Positions 9,183 through 18,365 of a DNA stretch of 33,533 nt are shown here, one piece after another. Source of the stretch: an uncultured Bacteroidota bacterium (GTDB lineage Bacteria > Bacteroidota > Bacteroidia > Bacteroidales > F082); contig UQNO01000024.1 in the NCBI GenBank assembly GCA_900542475.1, positions 1-33,533 on the forward strand, written 5' to 3'. The notes under the pieces are model-generated. The model saw only the letters and a list, made by a program, of their open reading frames with translations. It did no database searches and had not been told where the DNA came from. Both the position numbers and the translations under genes were made by a program. Every line of letters begins with the position of its first letter. Positions within the stretch are counted from its first letter, which is position 1.

Positions 9183-10531
9183 GAATCGGAGGTATCGGAA
9201 TGAGCGCCCTGGCTAAATATTTCAAGGCCAAAGGCTATGAAGTGGCGGGTTACGACCGTACCCGGTCGCCACTGACACTTCATCTCGAAAACGAAGGCAT
9301 GGAAATTCATTATGTTGACGACCCGAACCTTGTCCCTGAAAATATTGAACTTGTGGTCGTAACCCCGGCAATACCTGATAACTCATTGGAACTCAATTAT
9401 CTTCGTGAGAAAAACGTCAAGATAATAAAACGTTCCGAAGTCTTGGGAATGCTGTCGCGTAAGCATAAAACACTCGCGGTGTCGGGAACACACGGAAAGA
9501 CAACCACAACGGCACTTGTGACACATATCCTCATGACAGCAAAAAAAAGACTGTCTGCTTTTATTGGAGGAATAGCGCGCAATATCGACAGTAATGTCGT
9601 GATAGGCGAGGATAAAGACGAATTTGTGGTGATGGAAGCCGACGAGTTTGACCGCTCGTTCTTGAGACTGTCGCCTTATATCAGCGTAGTGACTTCGATT
9701 GATGCCGACCATCTTGATATTTATGGTGATTATCATCACCTTGTCGAAGGCTTCAACGAGTTCGTGAGCAAGACCGATGACGACGGCCTCGTGATATATC
9801 ATGAGAAACTGCCGATTGAGACTGAAAAGAAACATATCACTTACGGCCTTGAAAACGCTGATGTGATGGCCGAGAATATCCGAATAATCGAAGGAGAAAC
9901 TTGTTTCTCTGTAAAAATCGATGAGAAAAAACTTGTGGAATCCCATGAGGATTTATGCGGCCTGCGCGCTCTGCGAGAAATAAAAATGTCTCTTTATGGC
10001 GACCACAACGTGCAAAACGCCTTGGCGGCAATAATAATGTGCTCCTGCCTCGGCGTGAATGAAGATGATATTAAAAAAGGTATGGCGACATTCAAGGGAG
10101 TGCAACGCCGTTTCGATATAAGAGTGAACGACGGGCGACATGTCTATATTGACGATTACGCGCACCATCCTGAAGAAATTAAAGCGGCATTGCTGTCAGC
10201 GCGTAAAGCCTTCCCCGACAAAGAGCTGACAGTGGTGTTCCAACCGCATCTGTACTCCAGAACACGTGATTTCATGGCTGGCTTCGCGGAAAGCCTTTCT
10301 CTTGCTGACAGAGTGATACTGCTTGATATATATCCGGCTCGCGAACAGCCTATGAAAGGTGTCACGTCAACGGCGCTTCTTGGGAAAATAACATCGAAAA
10401 ACAAGATGTTGAGTTCAAAAGAAGATCTGCTTAAAACAATAAAAGACAATGATCCGGAGTTGGTCATGACAGTGGGGGCAGGTGACATCGACCGCTTCGT
10501 GCCACAGATAGAAATGATGTTTAAAAAATGA
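9167..10531 (+). CDS. murC: UDP-MurNAc-L-alanine ligase MurC
   Basis: MurC attaches L-alanine to UDP-MurNAc. The 454-residue protein opens directly with the Rossmann motif FLGIGGIGMSALA and has the ATP loop GTHGKT at 107-112. It also has the DADHLDIYG and DDYAHHPEE motifs of the central and C-terminal domains. The N-terminus is a few residues shorter than in many homologues, but an in-frame TAA at 9161-9163 makes ATG 9167 the first possible start. It overlaps murG by 16 bases and ftsQ by 4. Confidence 0.97.
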   Translation: MLYFLGIGGIGMSALAKYFKAKGYEVAGYDRTRSPLTLHLENEGMEIHYVDDPNLVPENIELVVVTPAIPDNSLELNYLREKNVKIIKRSEVLGMLSRKHKTLAVSGTHGKTTTTALVTHILMTAKKRLSAFIGGIARNIDSNVVIGEDKDEFVVMEADEFDRSFLRLSPYISVVTSIDADHLDIYGDYHHLVEGFNEFVSKTDDDGLVIYHEKLPIETEKKHITYGLENADVMAENIRIIEGETCFSVKIDEKKLVESHEDLCGLRALREIKMSLYGDHNVQNALAAIIMCSCLGVNEDDIKKGMATFKGVQRRFDIRVNDGRHVYIDDYAHHPEEIKAALLSARKAFPDKELTVVFQPHLYSRTRDFMAGFAESLSLADRVILLDIYPAREQPMKGVTSTALLGKITSKNKMLSSKEDLLKTIKDNDPELVMTVGAGDIDRFVPQIEMMFKK

Positions 10532-11265
10532 AAAAGTTCCTCAAAATATCGGTATGGGTGCTGACAATCGCTGCGATTGCCTGTCTGTGGTATTTTACTC
10601 ACAAGGAACATGTCGCTCATCCGCTTAAAGGTGTCGAACTCAATCTTAATAGTGCCTATGAACATGGTTTTATCGATAAAGACGTTGAATATCAGAAGAT
10701 TATGAGTATCTGTGATACTGTGCATAATACAGATATTACCATGATTCCGATGGATAGCGTGAGAAATTATCTCAATTCTATACCATGGGCTGTCTATACC
10801 GACGCCAATATCACTTTAGATGAAGTGATGGTGGTGAATATCGTCGAGTGTCAGCCGATTATGCGTGTTTACTTTAAAGACGGAAGCTCGGTGTATCTTG
10901 ATGAAGACGGCAATGCCTATCCTCCGAAACATGGGTTTTCAGCGCATCTGCCGATAGCGAGCGGAAATATTACGAAAAAAGAGCTGCCGAAGATTTACGA
11001 GGTGATGAAAAGCGTTCTCGATAATTCATATTCAAGATGTTGCGTCAAGCAAGTGTATTATGACGGCAAAAACTATGAGCTTGTGATGAATAATGTCGAT
11101 TTGACGGTGATATTGGGCGATGGCGAAAACGCCGACGTGAAATTGAGGAATATGCAGTGTTTTTTTGAGCAGATGCAAGGTTCTCCTGAATTGAGGAACT
11201 ACAGCAAGATAAATTTCAATTTTGAAAATCAAGTTGTTTGTACGAGAAATAAAACTAAAAAATAA
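10528..11265 (+). CDS. ftsQ: Cell division protein FtsQ
   Basis: This 245-residue bitopic protein has a transmembrane helix at residues ~7-23 and a periplasmic region. The central part (PMDSVRNYLNSIPWAVYTDANI, then VYLDEDGNAYPP) fits the POTRA/beta-domain pattern of FtsQ/DivIB. In Bacteroidota dcw clusters ftsQ lies between murC and ftsA, as here. Its stop overlaps the ftsA start by one base. Sequence similarity in this family is low, so synteny carries much of the weight. Confidence 0.9.
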   Translation: MKKFLKISVWVLTIAAIACLWYFTHKEHVAHPLKGVELNLNSAYEHGFIDKDVEYQKIMSICDTVHNTDITMIPMDSVRNYLNSIPWAVYTDANITLDEVMVVNIVECQPIMRVYFKDGSSVYLDEDGNAYPPKHGFSAHLPIASGNITKKELPKIYEVMKSVLDNSYSRCCVKQVYYDGKNYELVMNNVDLTVILGDGENADVKLRNMQCFFEQMQGSPELRNYSKINFNFENQVVCTRNKTKK

Positions 11266-12635
11266 TGAGTAATCCTGTGTATATCGTAGGTCTTGACATA
11301 GGCACTACAAAAATCGCCTGCTTCGTGGGCGAAAAAGTTGAGAATGGTAAAATTGTCATTCGTGGTTATGGAAAAACGGAATCGACGGGTGTTAAGCGCG
11401 GCATGGTTTTTAACATTGAAGACACTGTCAACGCTATCCGTAGAGCTGTTGATATGGCTTCCGAGCAGTCGAATGTTGACATTAAAACAGTGAACGTTGG
11501 CATTGCAGGCCATCACATCAGAAGTGTACAGCACCGCGGCGTGTTGATGCGAGACAATCCTAATGTGGAGATTAAAGAGGAGGAAATCGATAAGTTAAGA
11601 CAAGACGTGTTCAAGCTCGGCATGACGCCGGGAGAGGAGATTATCGATGTCATTCCACAGGAATATATCGTCGATGACGAGATGGGCATACGTCATCCAC
11701 AAGGCATGTTGGGAAGCAAGCTCGAGGCGAATTTCCATGTCATCATCGGACAGGTGGCGGCGGCGCGCAACATTGTGACATGCATCAAACAGGCCGGTCT
11801 TGAGATGGAGCACATGATACTTGAGCCCATCGCTTCGGCGGAGGCGGTGCTTGACGACGATGAGAAAGAGGCGGGAGTGGCGCTCGTCGATATAGGCGGC
11901 GGCACAACAGATATAGCCATCTTCTATGACAATATTATCTATCATACAGCCGTTATTCCTTTCGGTGGCAATGTCATCACAGAGGATATCCGCCAAGGCT
12001 GCTCGATTATCAAGAAACACGCTGAAGAGATAAAGGTGAAGTTCGGCTCGGCTGTGGCAAGTGAAAACCGCGACGACGAGGTGGTGTCAATACCGGGTAT
12101 CAGAGGAAGAGAGCCCAAGGAAATATCGTTCAGGACCTTGGCCTCAATCATTCAGGCACGCCTCAGTGAGATTTTCGACATCGTGAATAACGAGATTCAG
12201 AAAGTCAACAGCGAACATAAACTCATCGCGGGTATCGTCCTCACAGGTGGCGGTGCCATGATGCAGCATATCCAGCAACTGGCTGCGTTTAAGACAGGTC
12301 TCGACGTGCGTATCGGCTATCCTAACGAATATCTCGCAAACGACACGGCGGAGGAACTCGCCAGCCCGATGTATTCAACAGGCGTAGGTCTCGTGATAGA
12401 AGGCATCGCCCGTTACGAGAACGCTCTCAAACACGGTCAGTCTGTGGAAAAAAACGGCGAGAAGAATGTGTTTGTGATGGAACAGGAAGGCCTTAAGGCG
12501 ACAGATGACAACAACGCTGATGGCACTAACAAAGGCGGCGGACTGTTCGGCCGCTGGGGACAGCGTATCATCACGACATTCGCCGGCAAATTCCTTAGAG
12601 ATGATGAAATAGAAAATGAGAATCTTGATAACTAA
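11265..12635 (+). CDS. ftsA: Cell division protein FtsA
   Basis: FtsA is the actin-like ATPase that tethers FtsZ to the membrane. The 456-residue protein has the phosphate-1 motif GLDIGTTKIACFVGE near the N-terminus, the SHS2-type 1C region, and the phosphate-2 motif VDIGGGTTDIA around residues 210-220. An adenosine motif reads IVLTGGGAMM. The C-terminus ends with a basic, possibly amphipathic stretch (GRWGQRIITTFAGKFL), a plausible membrane-targeting helix. It sits directly upstream of ftsZ. Confidence 0.97.
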   Translation: MSNPVYIVGLDIGTTKIACFVGEKVENGKIVIRGYGKTESTGVKRGMVFNIEDTVNAIRRAVDMASEQSNVDIKTVNVGIAGHHIRSVQHRGVLMRDNPNVEIKEEEIDKLRQDVFKLGMTPGEEIIDVIPQEYIVDDEMGIRHPQGMLGSKLEANFHVIIGQVAAARNIVTCIKQAGLEMEHMILEPIASAEAVLDDDEKEAGVALVDIGGGTTDIAIFYDNIIYHTAVIPFGGNVITEDIRQGCSIIKKHAEEIKVKFGSAVASENRDDEVVSIPGIRGREPKEISFRTLASIIQARLSEIFDIVNNEIQKVNSEHKLIAGIVLTGGGAMMQHIQQLAAFKTGLDVRIGYPNEYLANDTAEELASPMYSTGVGLVIEGIARYENALKHGQSVEKNGEKNVFVMEQEGLKATDDNNADGTNKGGGLFGRWGQRIITTFAGKFLRDDEIENENLDN

Positions 12636-12646
12636 AACAATATACA

Positions 12647-14305
12647 ATGACTGATTTGGTAAGATTTGACGTGCCGGAAGAAAAACCCAACATTATCAAG
12701 GTGATGGGTGTCGGCGGCGGCGGCAGCAATGCCGTTACGCACATGTTTTCGGATGGTATTACCGGTGTTGACTTCATTCTTTGCAACACCGACGACCAGG
12801 CTTTGCAGAAGAGCCCTGTCGAGAACAAACTGCATATAGGTGACCACGCTCTTGGTGCCGGCAACGTCCCCGCCGAGGGCCGCAAAGCAGCGGAGCAGAC
12901 GGAAGACAAGATTCGCGAGATGCTTCAGCATGACACCAAGATGCTGTTTATCACAGCCGGTATGGGCGGCGGCACAGGCACAGGAGCCGCACCCGTGGTG
13001 GCGAAAATATCACGAGAACTCGGAATCCTCACAGTCGGCATCGTCACACTGCCGTTCAGCTTCGAGGGCAAACGCCGTCAACAACAAGCACAGGAGGGTA
13101 TAGCCGAACTTCGTAAAAATGTCGACGCCCTGCTCGTCATCAGCAACGACAAACTGCGCGAGGAATACGGCAACATGAAACTCACCGAGGCATTCAAGAT
13201 GGCGGACGATGTGTTGAAAATCGCAGCTAAAGGTATTGCCGAAATCATCACCGTTACTGGCTATGTCAATGTTGACTTCGAAGATGTCAACAACGTCATG
13301 CGCAATAGCGGCAAAGCTATCATGGGCTCGGGTTACGCCGTGGGCGAAGACAGAGCCATGCGCGCCGTGGAAGAGGCAGTGCACTCGCCTTTGCTCGACG
13401 ACTCCGACATCACCGGAGCAAAAAATATCTTGGTCTATATCACCTCGGGAACCGAAGAGGTGAGACTCGACGAAGTGACGGAAATTAACGAATATGTGCA
13501 GGAAGCCACAGGTAAAGTCGCCGAGATTATCTGGGGTAACGGCGAGGATATGTCGCTCGAGAACGGACTGCGTGTCACCTTGATAGCAACAGGCTTCGGC
13601 GAAATCTTGGAAAAAATAGAAGAACCTAAAAAACATACCTTCGCAGATAATAAACTGAAGACAGAGATAGTCAGACCTCCGGTCAGAATTGACTTCGCCG
13701 AAGAGAAAGAGGAAAAATCGACGGAAGAAGAGATTAAAGTGATAATCAAACACGACGAAGACAAGACTCGGCAAATTGTTGAACCGAAACAAGGTGGCCA
13801 GGACACCACTCAACCAAAGAAACGTTATGAACTGTATGACGATGTCAAAGTTCATGAGAAAAAACATGACGAAGATTATGATGGTGACAGAGACAGCGGT
13901 ATCATAGTGAAAAAAATCGACACCGGACAGACTCGCGACAACGGGACATCAGCACCATCGGTGAAGAGATTCGACAATCCTTTCGCTTCAGATGATGACG
14001 ATATAGATATTCCGGGTTTTAAAAATATGTCTGACAATCAGGCCGCTACAGCGATGAAAGTGGAGACAAAACCTGTTAAGACCAAGCAGCCCGACCAGAG
14101 AGAGATGCTCCGTCGCCAGCGTTTCATGTCGTTCAACACTGATTTCAAAAGCCAGACAAATCTTGAAAACCTTGAGAATATCCCGGCATATACACGCATG
14201 GGTATAAACTTGGCGAATGACGACAAAGAGGTATCGCGTTATTCTGTTGACAAAAAGTCGGGCTTGCGTGAGGAAAACTCCTTCCTTCATGATAATGTGG
14301 ATTGA
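12647..14305 (+). CDS. ftsZ: Cell division GTPase FtsZ (long C-terminal linker)
   Basis: FtsZ polymerises into the Z ring. The 552-residue protein has the GTP-binding G-box GGGTGTG at 107-113 and a complete tubulin-like core to about residue 330. A charged, repeat-free linker of nearly 200 residues follows, rich in D, K and E. The length exceeds the ~380 residues of E. coli FtsZ, as I expect in Bacteroidota. The tail (RYSVDKKSGLREENSFLHDN) is the likely conserved C-terminal peptide that binds FtsA. It is the last division gene of the cluster. Confidence 0.98.
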   Translation: MTDLVRFDVPEEKPNIIKVMGVGGGGSNAVTHMFSDGITGVDFILCNTDDQALQKSPVENKLHIGDHALGAGNVPAEGRKAAEQTEDKIREMLQHDTKMLFITAGMGGGTGTGAAPVVAKISRELGILTVGIVTLPFSFEGKRRQQQAQEGIAELRKNVDALLVISNDKLREEYGNMKLTEAFKMADDVLKIAAKGIAEIITVTGYVNVDFEDVNNVMRNSGKAIMGSGYAVGEDRAMRAVEEAVHSPLLDDSDITGAKNILVYITSGTEEVRLDEVTEINEYVQEATGKVAEIIWGNGEDMSLENGLRVTLIATGFGEILEKIEEPKKHTFADNKLKTEIVRPPVRIDFAEEKEEKSTEEEIKVIIKHDEDKTRQIVEPKQGGQDTTQPKKRYELYDDVKVHEKKHDEDYDGDRDSGIIVKKIDTGQTRDNGTSAPSVKRFDNPFASDDDDIDIPGFKNMSDNQAATAMKVETKPVKTKQPDQREMLRRQRFMSFNTDFKSQTNLENLENIPAYTRMGINLANDDKEVSRYSVDKKSGLREENSFLHDNVD

Positions 14306-14307
14306 TT

Positions 14308-14874
14308 ATGAAGAGATTGGCGATATTTGTATCGGGCGGCGGTACCAACTTGCAGAGGATAGCCGAGTATTTTGCTCCGAATCCGGATGTTGAGATAGCG
14401 TGCGTGGTGAGCAATAACAAAGACGCGTATGCTAATCGGCGTGCCGAAAATCTCGGCATTAAATTGATGGTGATTGACCGTCGGCGGTTTAACGACAAGG
14501 CGTTCTCGGAAGAGTTGAAAGCCTTGAATGTGGATTTGATAGTCCTGGCGGGCTTTTTGTGGCTTGTCCCCCAGCATCTTATCGACGCCTTCCCTAATAA
14601 AATCATCAATATCCACCCGGCTTTGCTGCCGAAATATGGAGGAAAAGGTTTTTACGGACACCATGTGCACGAGGCGGTGGTCGCCGCTCATGAGAAAGAA
14701 TCGGGCATCACGATACATTACGTGAATGAATGCTACGACAGCGGAGATGTTATATTTCAAAAGAAAGTGGCTGTCGCTGAAACAGACACACCCGACGATG
14801 TGGCGGCTAAAATCCATGTGTTGGAACAAGAGAACTTTCCTGTGGTGATAGAAAACTTGTTGTATGAAAAATAA
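14308..14874 (+). CDS. purN: Phosphoribosylglycinamide formyltransferase PurN
   Basis: PurN uses 10-formyl-tetrahydrofolate to formylate glycinamide ribonucleotide, the third step of purine synthesis. The 188-residue protein has FVSGGGTNLQ at the N-terminus and the HPALLPKYGG motif with its catalytic histidine. The later segment GITIHYVNECYDSGDVI is also typical. I chose ATG 14308, two bases after the ftsZ stop; a TTG at 14302 would overlap it. The tight junction suggests cotranscription with the division genes, although purN has no known role there. Confidence 0.95.
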   Translation: MKRLAIFVSGGGTNLQRIAEYFAPNPDVEIACVVSNNKDAYANRRAENLGIKLMVIDRRRFNDKAFSEELKALNVDLIVLAGFLWLVPQHLIDAFPNKIINIHPALLPKYGGKGFYGHHVHEAVVAAHEKESGITIHYVNECYDSGDVIFQKKVAVAETDTPDDVAAKIHVLEQENFPVVIENLLYEK

Positions 14875-14889
14875 AATTTTACAGATTAA

Positions 14890-15294
14890 ATGAAAAAGAT
14901 TTTTTTAACGGTTTTGTTTCTCGTCGTCACATTGATTTCCAATGCTCAAATCGACAAGATTTTGGGCGAATGGCGAACAATAAACGACAAAACAGGGGAA
15001 ACAGAGGCTGTTATCGAGTTCTATAAAGGCGACAACGGTTTGTATTACGGTAAAACAACACATGTTTATGAAAAAGGCAAGGAACTGTTCGAACCTCAAT
15101 ATATTGGCTTGATTCTTGTGAAGGATTTCAGATTGGAAGAAGGCAAGCTGGTCGGCGGCACGCTTTTTGAACCGCATGAAGATAAAACATATTATGGAAA
15201 GATATCTTATAATGCAAACAATAACACGTTGATAGTCAGAGGTTCTTTGGATAAAAGAGGCTGGCTCGGACGCACTCAAGTTTGGGTGAGATAA
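14890..15294 (+). CDS. Secreted DUF2147 family protein
   Basis: This is a 134-residue protein with a Sec signal peptide of about 19 residues (MKKIFLTVLFLVVTLISNA, then Q). The mature part starts IDKILGEWRTINDKTGETEA and ends with GSLDKRGWLGRTQVWVR. This pattern (IxGxWxTxDDxxGxxxA near the start and a GRTQxWxR-like end) matches DUF2147, a small periplasmic beta-rich family of unknown function. It follows purN by 15 bases and precedes the DUF389 gene by 4, so cotranscription is likely. No catalytic residues can be assigned. Confidence 0.85.
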   Translation: MKKIFLTVLFLVVTLISNAQIDKILGEWRTINDKTGETEAVIEFYKGDNGLYYGKTTHVYEKGKELFEPQYIGLILVKDFRLEEGKLVGGTLFEPHEDKTYYGKISYNANNNTLIVRGSLDKRGWLGRTQVWVR

Positions 15295-15298
15295 TATT

Positions 15299-16654
15299 AT
15301 GATAAACTATACAATTATGAACAGATATTTGCGTAAATTGGCTGCAATCATCAATGTAAGAGAACATGTTGATTATGAAACGGCCGACAGTTCTATACGA
15401 AGCAACATTGCGTTCAGGGGTCCTAACGTGATAATTTTGGCGTGTGCTATCGTCATAGCTTCCGTGGGTTTGAACGTCAACTCCATTCCAGTCATTATCG
15501 GCGCCATGTTGGTGTCACCTGTCATGGGACCTATCTTGGGTCTGGGGCTGGGTCTCGGTACTGAAGACAGTGAATTGTTGAAAAATTCACTTAAAAACTT
15601 CGCTATCATGGTGTCTATCAGTATTTTGGCATCATCGGTATTCTTCCTCCTCAGCCCTCTGACATTGGAGAACCCGTCGGAATTGTTGGCGCGCACTTAT
15701 CCTACCATTTATGATGTGTTGATAGCGTTGTTTGGCGGTTTTGCCGGTATTCTTGAAACTTCACGCAAGGAAAAAGGCACCGTTATTTCAGGTGTGGCTA
15801 TCGCCACGGCGCTCATGCCGCCATTATGCACCATAGGCTACGGCATCTCAAGGCTTAATATCGTTTTCGTGTGTGGCGCCTTGTATCTTTTCCTTATTAA
15901 CGCAATTTTCATCGCACTCGCCACTTTCCTCGCTGTGAAATTCTTTAAATTCCCAATAATAAAAGAAGATAGCGAAAGACATAAAGGTCTGTCGAAGAGT
16001 TGGTATGCCATCATTCTTACGGTTATTATTCTGCCAAGTATCTGGACGGCTATCAACGTGGTCAAAGAGAATAACTTTAAGATTCATGCGGCTCGGCTTG
16101 TTCAGAAAAACAAAAATATGGGGAAGAGTTTTGTTTACGATCATAAAACGAATTATTCAAGAAAGCATTCTACGATAGAGTTGTTTGTGGCGGGAGAGGT
16201 GCTGTCTGATGAATCGAAAGAGATTCTGTTCAACGATGCGGAAAATTTCGGTATCACGCGAAATCAGATCGTTATCCATGAAGATGCCACGATAGTTAGA
16301 GAGAATATCTCGGAAACCAAGATAATGCAAAGTTTTTATGAACATACCAACAAGCAAATCAAGGTGTTGAACGATAGCATCGTCAAACTGAATGCCCATC
16401 TAAAAGCTTATAAAGAAAAGAAGCTCCCGATAGGCTTGATTGCGCAGGAGTTGTTTGCCCAACATCCCGATATAACCAATGTGAGTATCACCCGTGGCTT
16501 GGCTGTTGATGTGCAGACAGAGATGGAAACAGAGCAAATCGTGGTGTTTGTATCTGGTGTTGAGCCGATAAGCGATGCTCTTAAAGACCAGATTAAGCGT
16601 TGGTTGAGGGTGCGTCTTAATAATAATAATGTATTAGTAGTAGAGGCTAAATAA
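15299..16654 (+). CDS. DUF389 family polytopic membrane protein
   Basis: The 451-residue protein has an N-terminal membrane region of about six hydrophobic segments. It includes IPVIIGAMLVSPVMGPILGLGLGL and a second glycine-rich segment, GVAIATALMPPLCTIGYG; this internally similar pair typifies DUF389 (TIGR00341-like) proteins. The C-terminal ~190 residues are soluble. Function in the family is unknown, and transport has been suggested. A second ATG at 15317 (MNRYLRKLAAI) may be the true start. Its 3' end overlaps the convergent antiporter gene by 21 bases. Confidence 0.85.
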   Translation: MINYTIMNRYLRKLAAIINVREHVDYETADSSIRSNIAFRGPNVIILACAIVIASVGLNVNSIPVIIGAMLVSPVMGPILGLGLGLGTEDSELLKNSLKNFAIMVSISILASSVFFLLSPLTLENPSELLARTYPTIYDVLIALFGGFAGILETSRKEKGTVISGVAIATALMPPLCTIGYGISRLNIVFVCGALYLFLINAIFIALATFLAVKFFKFPIIKEDSERHKGLSKSWYAIILTVIILPSIWTAINVVKENNFKIHAARLVQKNKNMGKSFVYDHKTNYSRKHSTIELFVAGEVLSDESKEILFNDAENFGITRNQIVIHEDATIVRENISETKIMQSFYEHTNKQIKVLNDSIVKLNAHLKAYKEKKLPIGLIAQELFAQHPDITNVSITRGLAVDVQTEMETEQIVVFVSGVEPISDALKDQIKRWLRVRLNNNNVLVVEAK

Positions 16655-17605
16655 AATAAACGCGACGTAGCCGAGGGTGAGAACAGCCCCCTCGAAACGC
16701 GAGATTTTTCTGCTTTTCCCGGTGAAAACCGTTGTCAGCATGATGGCGTTGGAGGCAAACAATATCAGCAGCTGCTGATTCATCTTCGTATCGAACGGCA
16801 AAGGCGTAATCAACGCGCTCACACCGAGTACTATAAAGATATTCAAGATGTTGGATCCCAATACATTGCCGATGGCGATGGCTGAGTTCTTCTTTAATGC
16901 CGCCACTATCGAGGTGATGAGTTCGGGTAGGGAAGTGGCGGTGGCAACCACTGTCAGTCCCACGGTGCCTTCGCTCATGCCCCAGTCGATAGCCAAAAAC
17001 TGGGCGTTTTTTGAAACCAGCTCACCTCCGATATACAATCCGATGATTCCGAAAACGAGTTGGAATATGGTCTTGCCCCAAGGCAAAGATTGTAGTGTCT
17101 CCAAGTCTTCTGAAGTATCTGATAAATCCGAGGTTTCTGAACTCTTTTTAAAAGTAAGCCAAAGATAACCGAATCCCATCATCAGCAGCACTATTCCTTC
17201 CACCCAGTTGATTGTTCCTGAGGTTCCTCTGAAGAAGTCGTTTGCCATAAGCGTTATTGCCAAAGTGGCGACGAAACCTGCGGGAATATCTCGTCTTATC
17301 GAAATTCTGCTCACCTCGATAGGGTAAATCATCGAACTTGTGCCTAAAATGAGCAAAATATTCATGGTGTTGCTTCCGATGATATTTCCGATTGCCACTC
17401 CGGGGCTTCCTTTGATACACGAAAAGATGTTCACAATCAGTTCGGGCAGCGACGTGCCGAACGCCACAATGGTCAATCCGATGATGAGCGGTGACAACTT
17501 GGCTTTCACGCCCACACTGATAGCCCCGTTTACAAGCCAATTGGCACCGAGTATAAGAGCGGCGAAGCCAAGAATTAGCAGAAATAATGGAAGTAGTGCG
17601 GTCAT
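16634..17605 (-). CDS. Calcium/sodium antiporter (CaCA family, YrbG-like)
   Basis: This 323-residue inner-membrane exchanger has the two inverted alpha repeats of the CaCA superfamily. They read AFGTSLPELIVN with GNIIGSNTMNILLILG, and ATATSLPELITS with GNVLGSNILNIFIVLG. The glutamates of the two PEL motifs are the expected ion ligands. An acidic cytoplasmic loop (SSETSDLSDTSEDLETL) separates the halves. The gene starts 10 bases after higA on the same strand, so it may be read from the higBA promoter or an internal one. Confidence 0.93.
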   Translation of the reverse strand: MTALLPLFLLILGFAALILGANWLVNGAISVGVKAKLSPLIIGLTIVAFGTSLPELIVNIFSCIKGSPGVAIGNIIGSNTMNILLILGTSSMIYPIEVSRISIRRDIPAGFVATLAITLMANDFFRGTSGTINWVEGIVLLMMGFGYLWLTFKKSSETSDLSDTSEDLETLQSLPWGKTIFQLVFGIIGLYIGGELVSKNAQFLAIDWGMSEGTVGLTVVATATSLPELITSIVAALKKNSAIAIGNVLGSNILNIFIVLGVSALITPLPFDTKMNQQLLILFASNAIMLTTVFTGKSRKISRFEGAVLTLGYVAFILFSLYY

Positions 17606-17615
17606 GGGAAGGTGG

Positions 17616-17939
17616 CTATAATACAGCGGCTATTTTACGAATAGAGTTTAATTTCATCGCAAATGTCGAGTTGCGACGCGCACATATCATGTCATAGTGA
17701 GTCTGCATCGCCAACAAAGGCTCTGCATCAAGGTCAAGAGCAGCACAAATTAATAATGCCATTTCAGTATTCAATGCTCTTTTGCCATTTAAAATCTCAT
17801 TAAGTTGAGTGTATGACACTCCAATCTGCATCGCCAAAGCACGTTGCGAAATGCCACGATATTCAATCTCATCCTTAATCACTTCACCAGGATGTGTCGG
17901 GATGAATGGTTCTAATTTATTTGCTTCCATGGTGTTCAT
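17616..17939 (-). CDS. higA: HigA-type antitoxin (HTH, XRE family)
   Basis: The 107-residue protein has the HigA opening PTHPGEVIKDE, followed by a helix-turn-helix (ISQRALAMQIGVSYTQLNEILNGKRALNTEMA). HigA binds and neutralises HigB and represses the shared promoter. It lies 4 bases downstream of the toxin gene, the toxin-first order typical of higBA. The second in-frame ATG at 17930 is an alternative start. The C-terminal ~25 residues (ARRNSTFAMKLNSIRKIAAVL) extend past the core domain. Confidence 0.9.
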   Translation of the reverse strand: MNTMEANKLEPFIPTHPGEVIKDEIEYRGISQRALAMQIGVSYTQLNEILNGKRALNTEMALLICAALDLDAEPLLAMQTHYDMICARRNSTFAMKLNSIRKIAAVL

Positions 17940-17943
17940 ATTC

Positions 17944-18267
17944 TTATTTATAATGGTTGCTTAAGTCTGTTATATTTACAATTGTTGCGATTGTTTCATC
18001 ACCTACTGTGAGTTCTTGAAATTCAACCCTGTATTGATCATTTACTCTTACTGATGACAAACCGTCTTTGTCGCCAACCAGTTTTTCATATCTCAAAGAA
18101 TTATATTTTGCCAATGATAATACATTCGGTGAATCAATCATCAAATTGACAATTTGTATATATTTCTTTACAATCTGAGGTTGAAAACGATGTTTTTTCT
18201 CTCCGCTATCTCCTTTTATATAAAGCCTTTCCAAATAATCCTTCTCAAATAAAACTCGCATAATCAT
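17944..18267 (-). CDS. higB: HigB-type toxin (RelE superfamily mRNA interferase)
   Basis: The 107-residue protein fits the HigB/RelE fold: a short N-terminal strand, helices around FQPQIVKKYIQIVNLM, then LRYEKLVGDKDGLSSVRVNDQYRVEFQ and a last strand TIVNITDLSNHY. The pattern LxGxxxGxxSVRVNxxYR is the core of ribosome-dependent mRNA endonucleases. With higA it forms a type II toxin-antitoxin module. A -7 element at 18281-18289 places the transcript start only a few bases before the ATG, so the mRNA is nearly leaderless. Confidence 0.9.
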   Translation of the reverse strand: MIMRVLFEKDYLERLYIKGDSGEKKHRFQPQIVKKYIQIVNLMIDSPNVLSLAKYNSLRYEKLVGDKDGLSSVRVNDQYRVEFQELTVGDETIATIVNITDLSNHYK

Positions 18268-18280
18268 AAATTTTAGCGTT

Positions 18281-18314
18281 GCAAAGATACAAAATATTTA
18301 TATATATTCACAAA
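18281..18314 (-). promoter_or_regulatory. higBA promoter (Bacteroidota type)
   Basis: On the minus strand a -7 element TATCTTTGC (18289-18281) fits TAnnTTTG exactly. A -33 TTTG lies at 18314-18311, 21 bases upstream, within the known spacing. The predicted transcript start is just ahead of the higB ATG at 18267. Confidence 0.75.
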
Positions 18315-18325
18315 AAAGTGAATAT
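18304..18325. promoter_or_regulatory. Inverted repeat operator candidate for HigA
   Basis: A perfect 8-base inverted repeat, ATATTCAC then 6 A then GTGAATAT, covers the -33 element of the higBA promoter. HigA-type antitoxins autorepress by binding such palindromes, so this is the likely operator. Binding is inferred from position only. Confidence 0.65.
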
Positions 18326-18330
18326 TTTTT

Positions 18331-18360
18331 GAAATAAAAGAGCGTACCTGATGGCACGCT
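18331..18360 (-). terminator. Intrinsic terminator of the small lipoprotein gene
   Basis: On the minus strand, 5 bases after the stop at 18366, an 8-pair stem (AGCGTGCC / GGTACGCT with one G-T pair, loop ATCA) is followed by CTTTTATTTC. It separates the lipoprotein gene from higBA downstream. Confidence 0.7.
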
Positions 18361-18365
18361 AAAAA

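Noticed and set aside
12840..13103. Second frames inside ftsZ, murE and other dcw genes
   Set aside because: They are antisense or shifted shadows of strongly conserved genes, with no domains and no start signals of their own.
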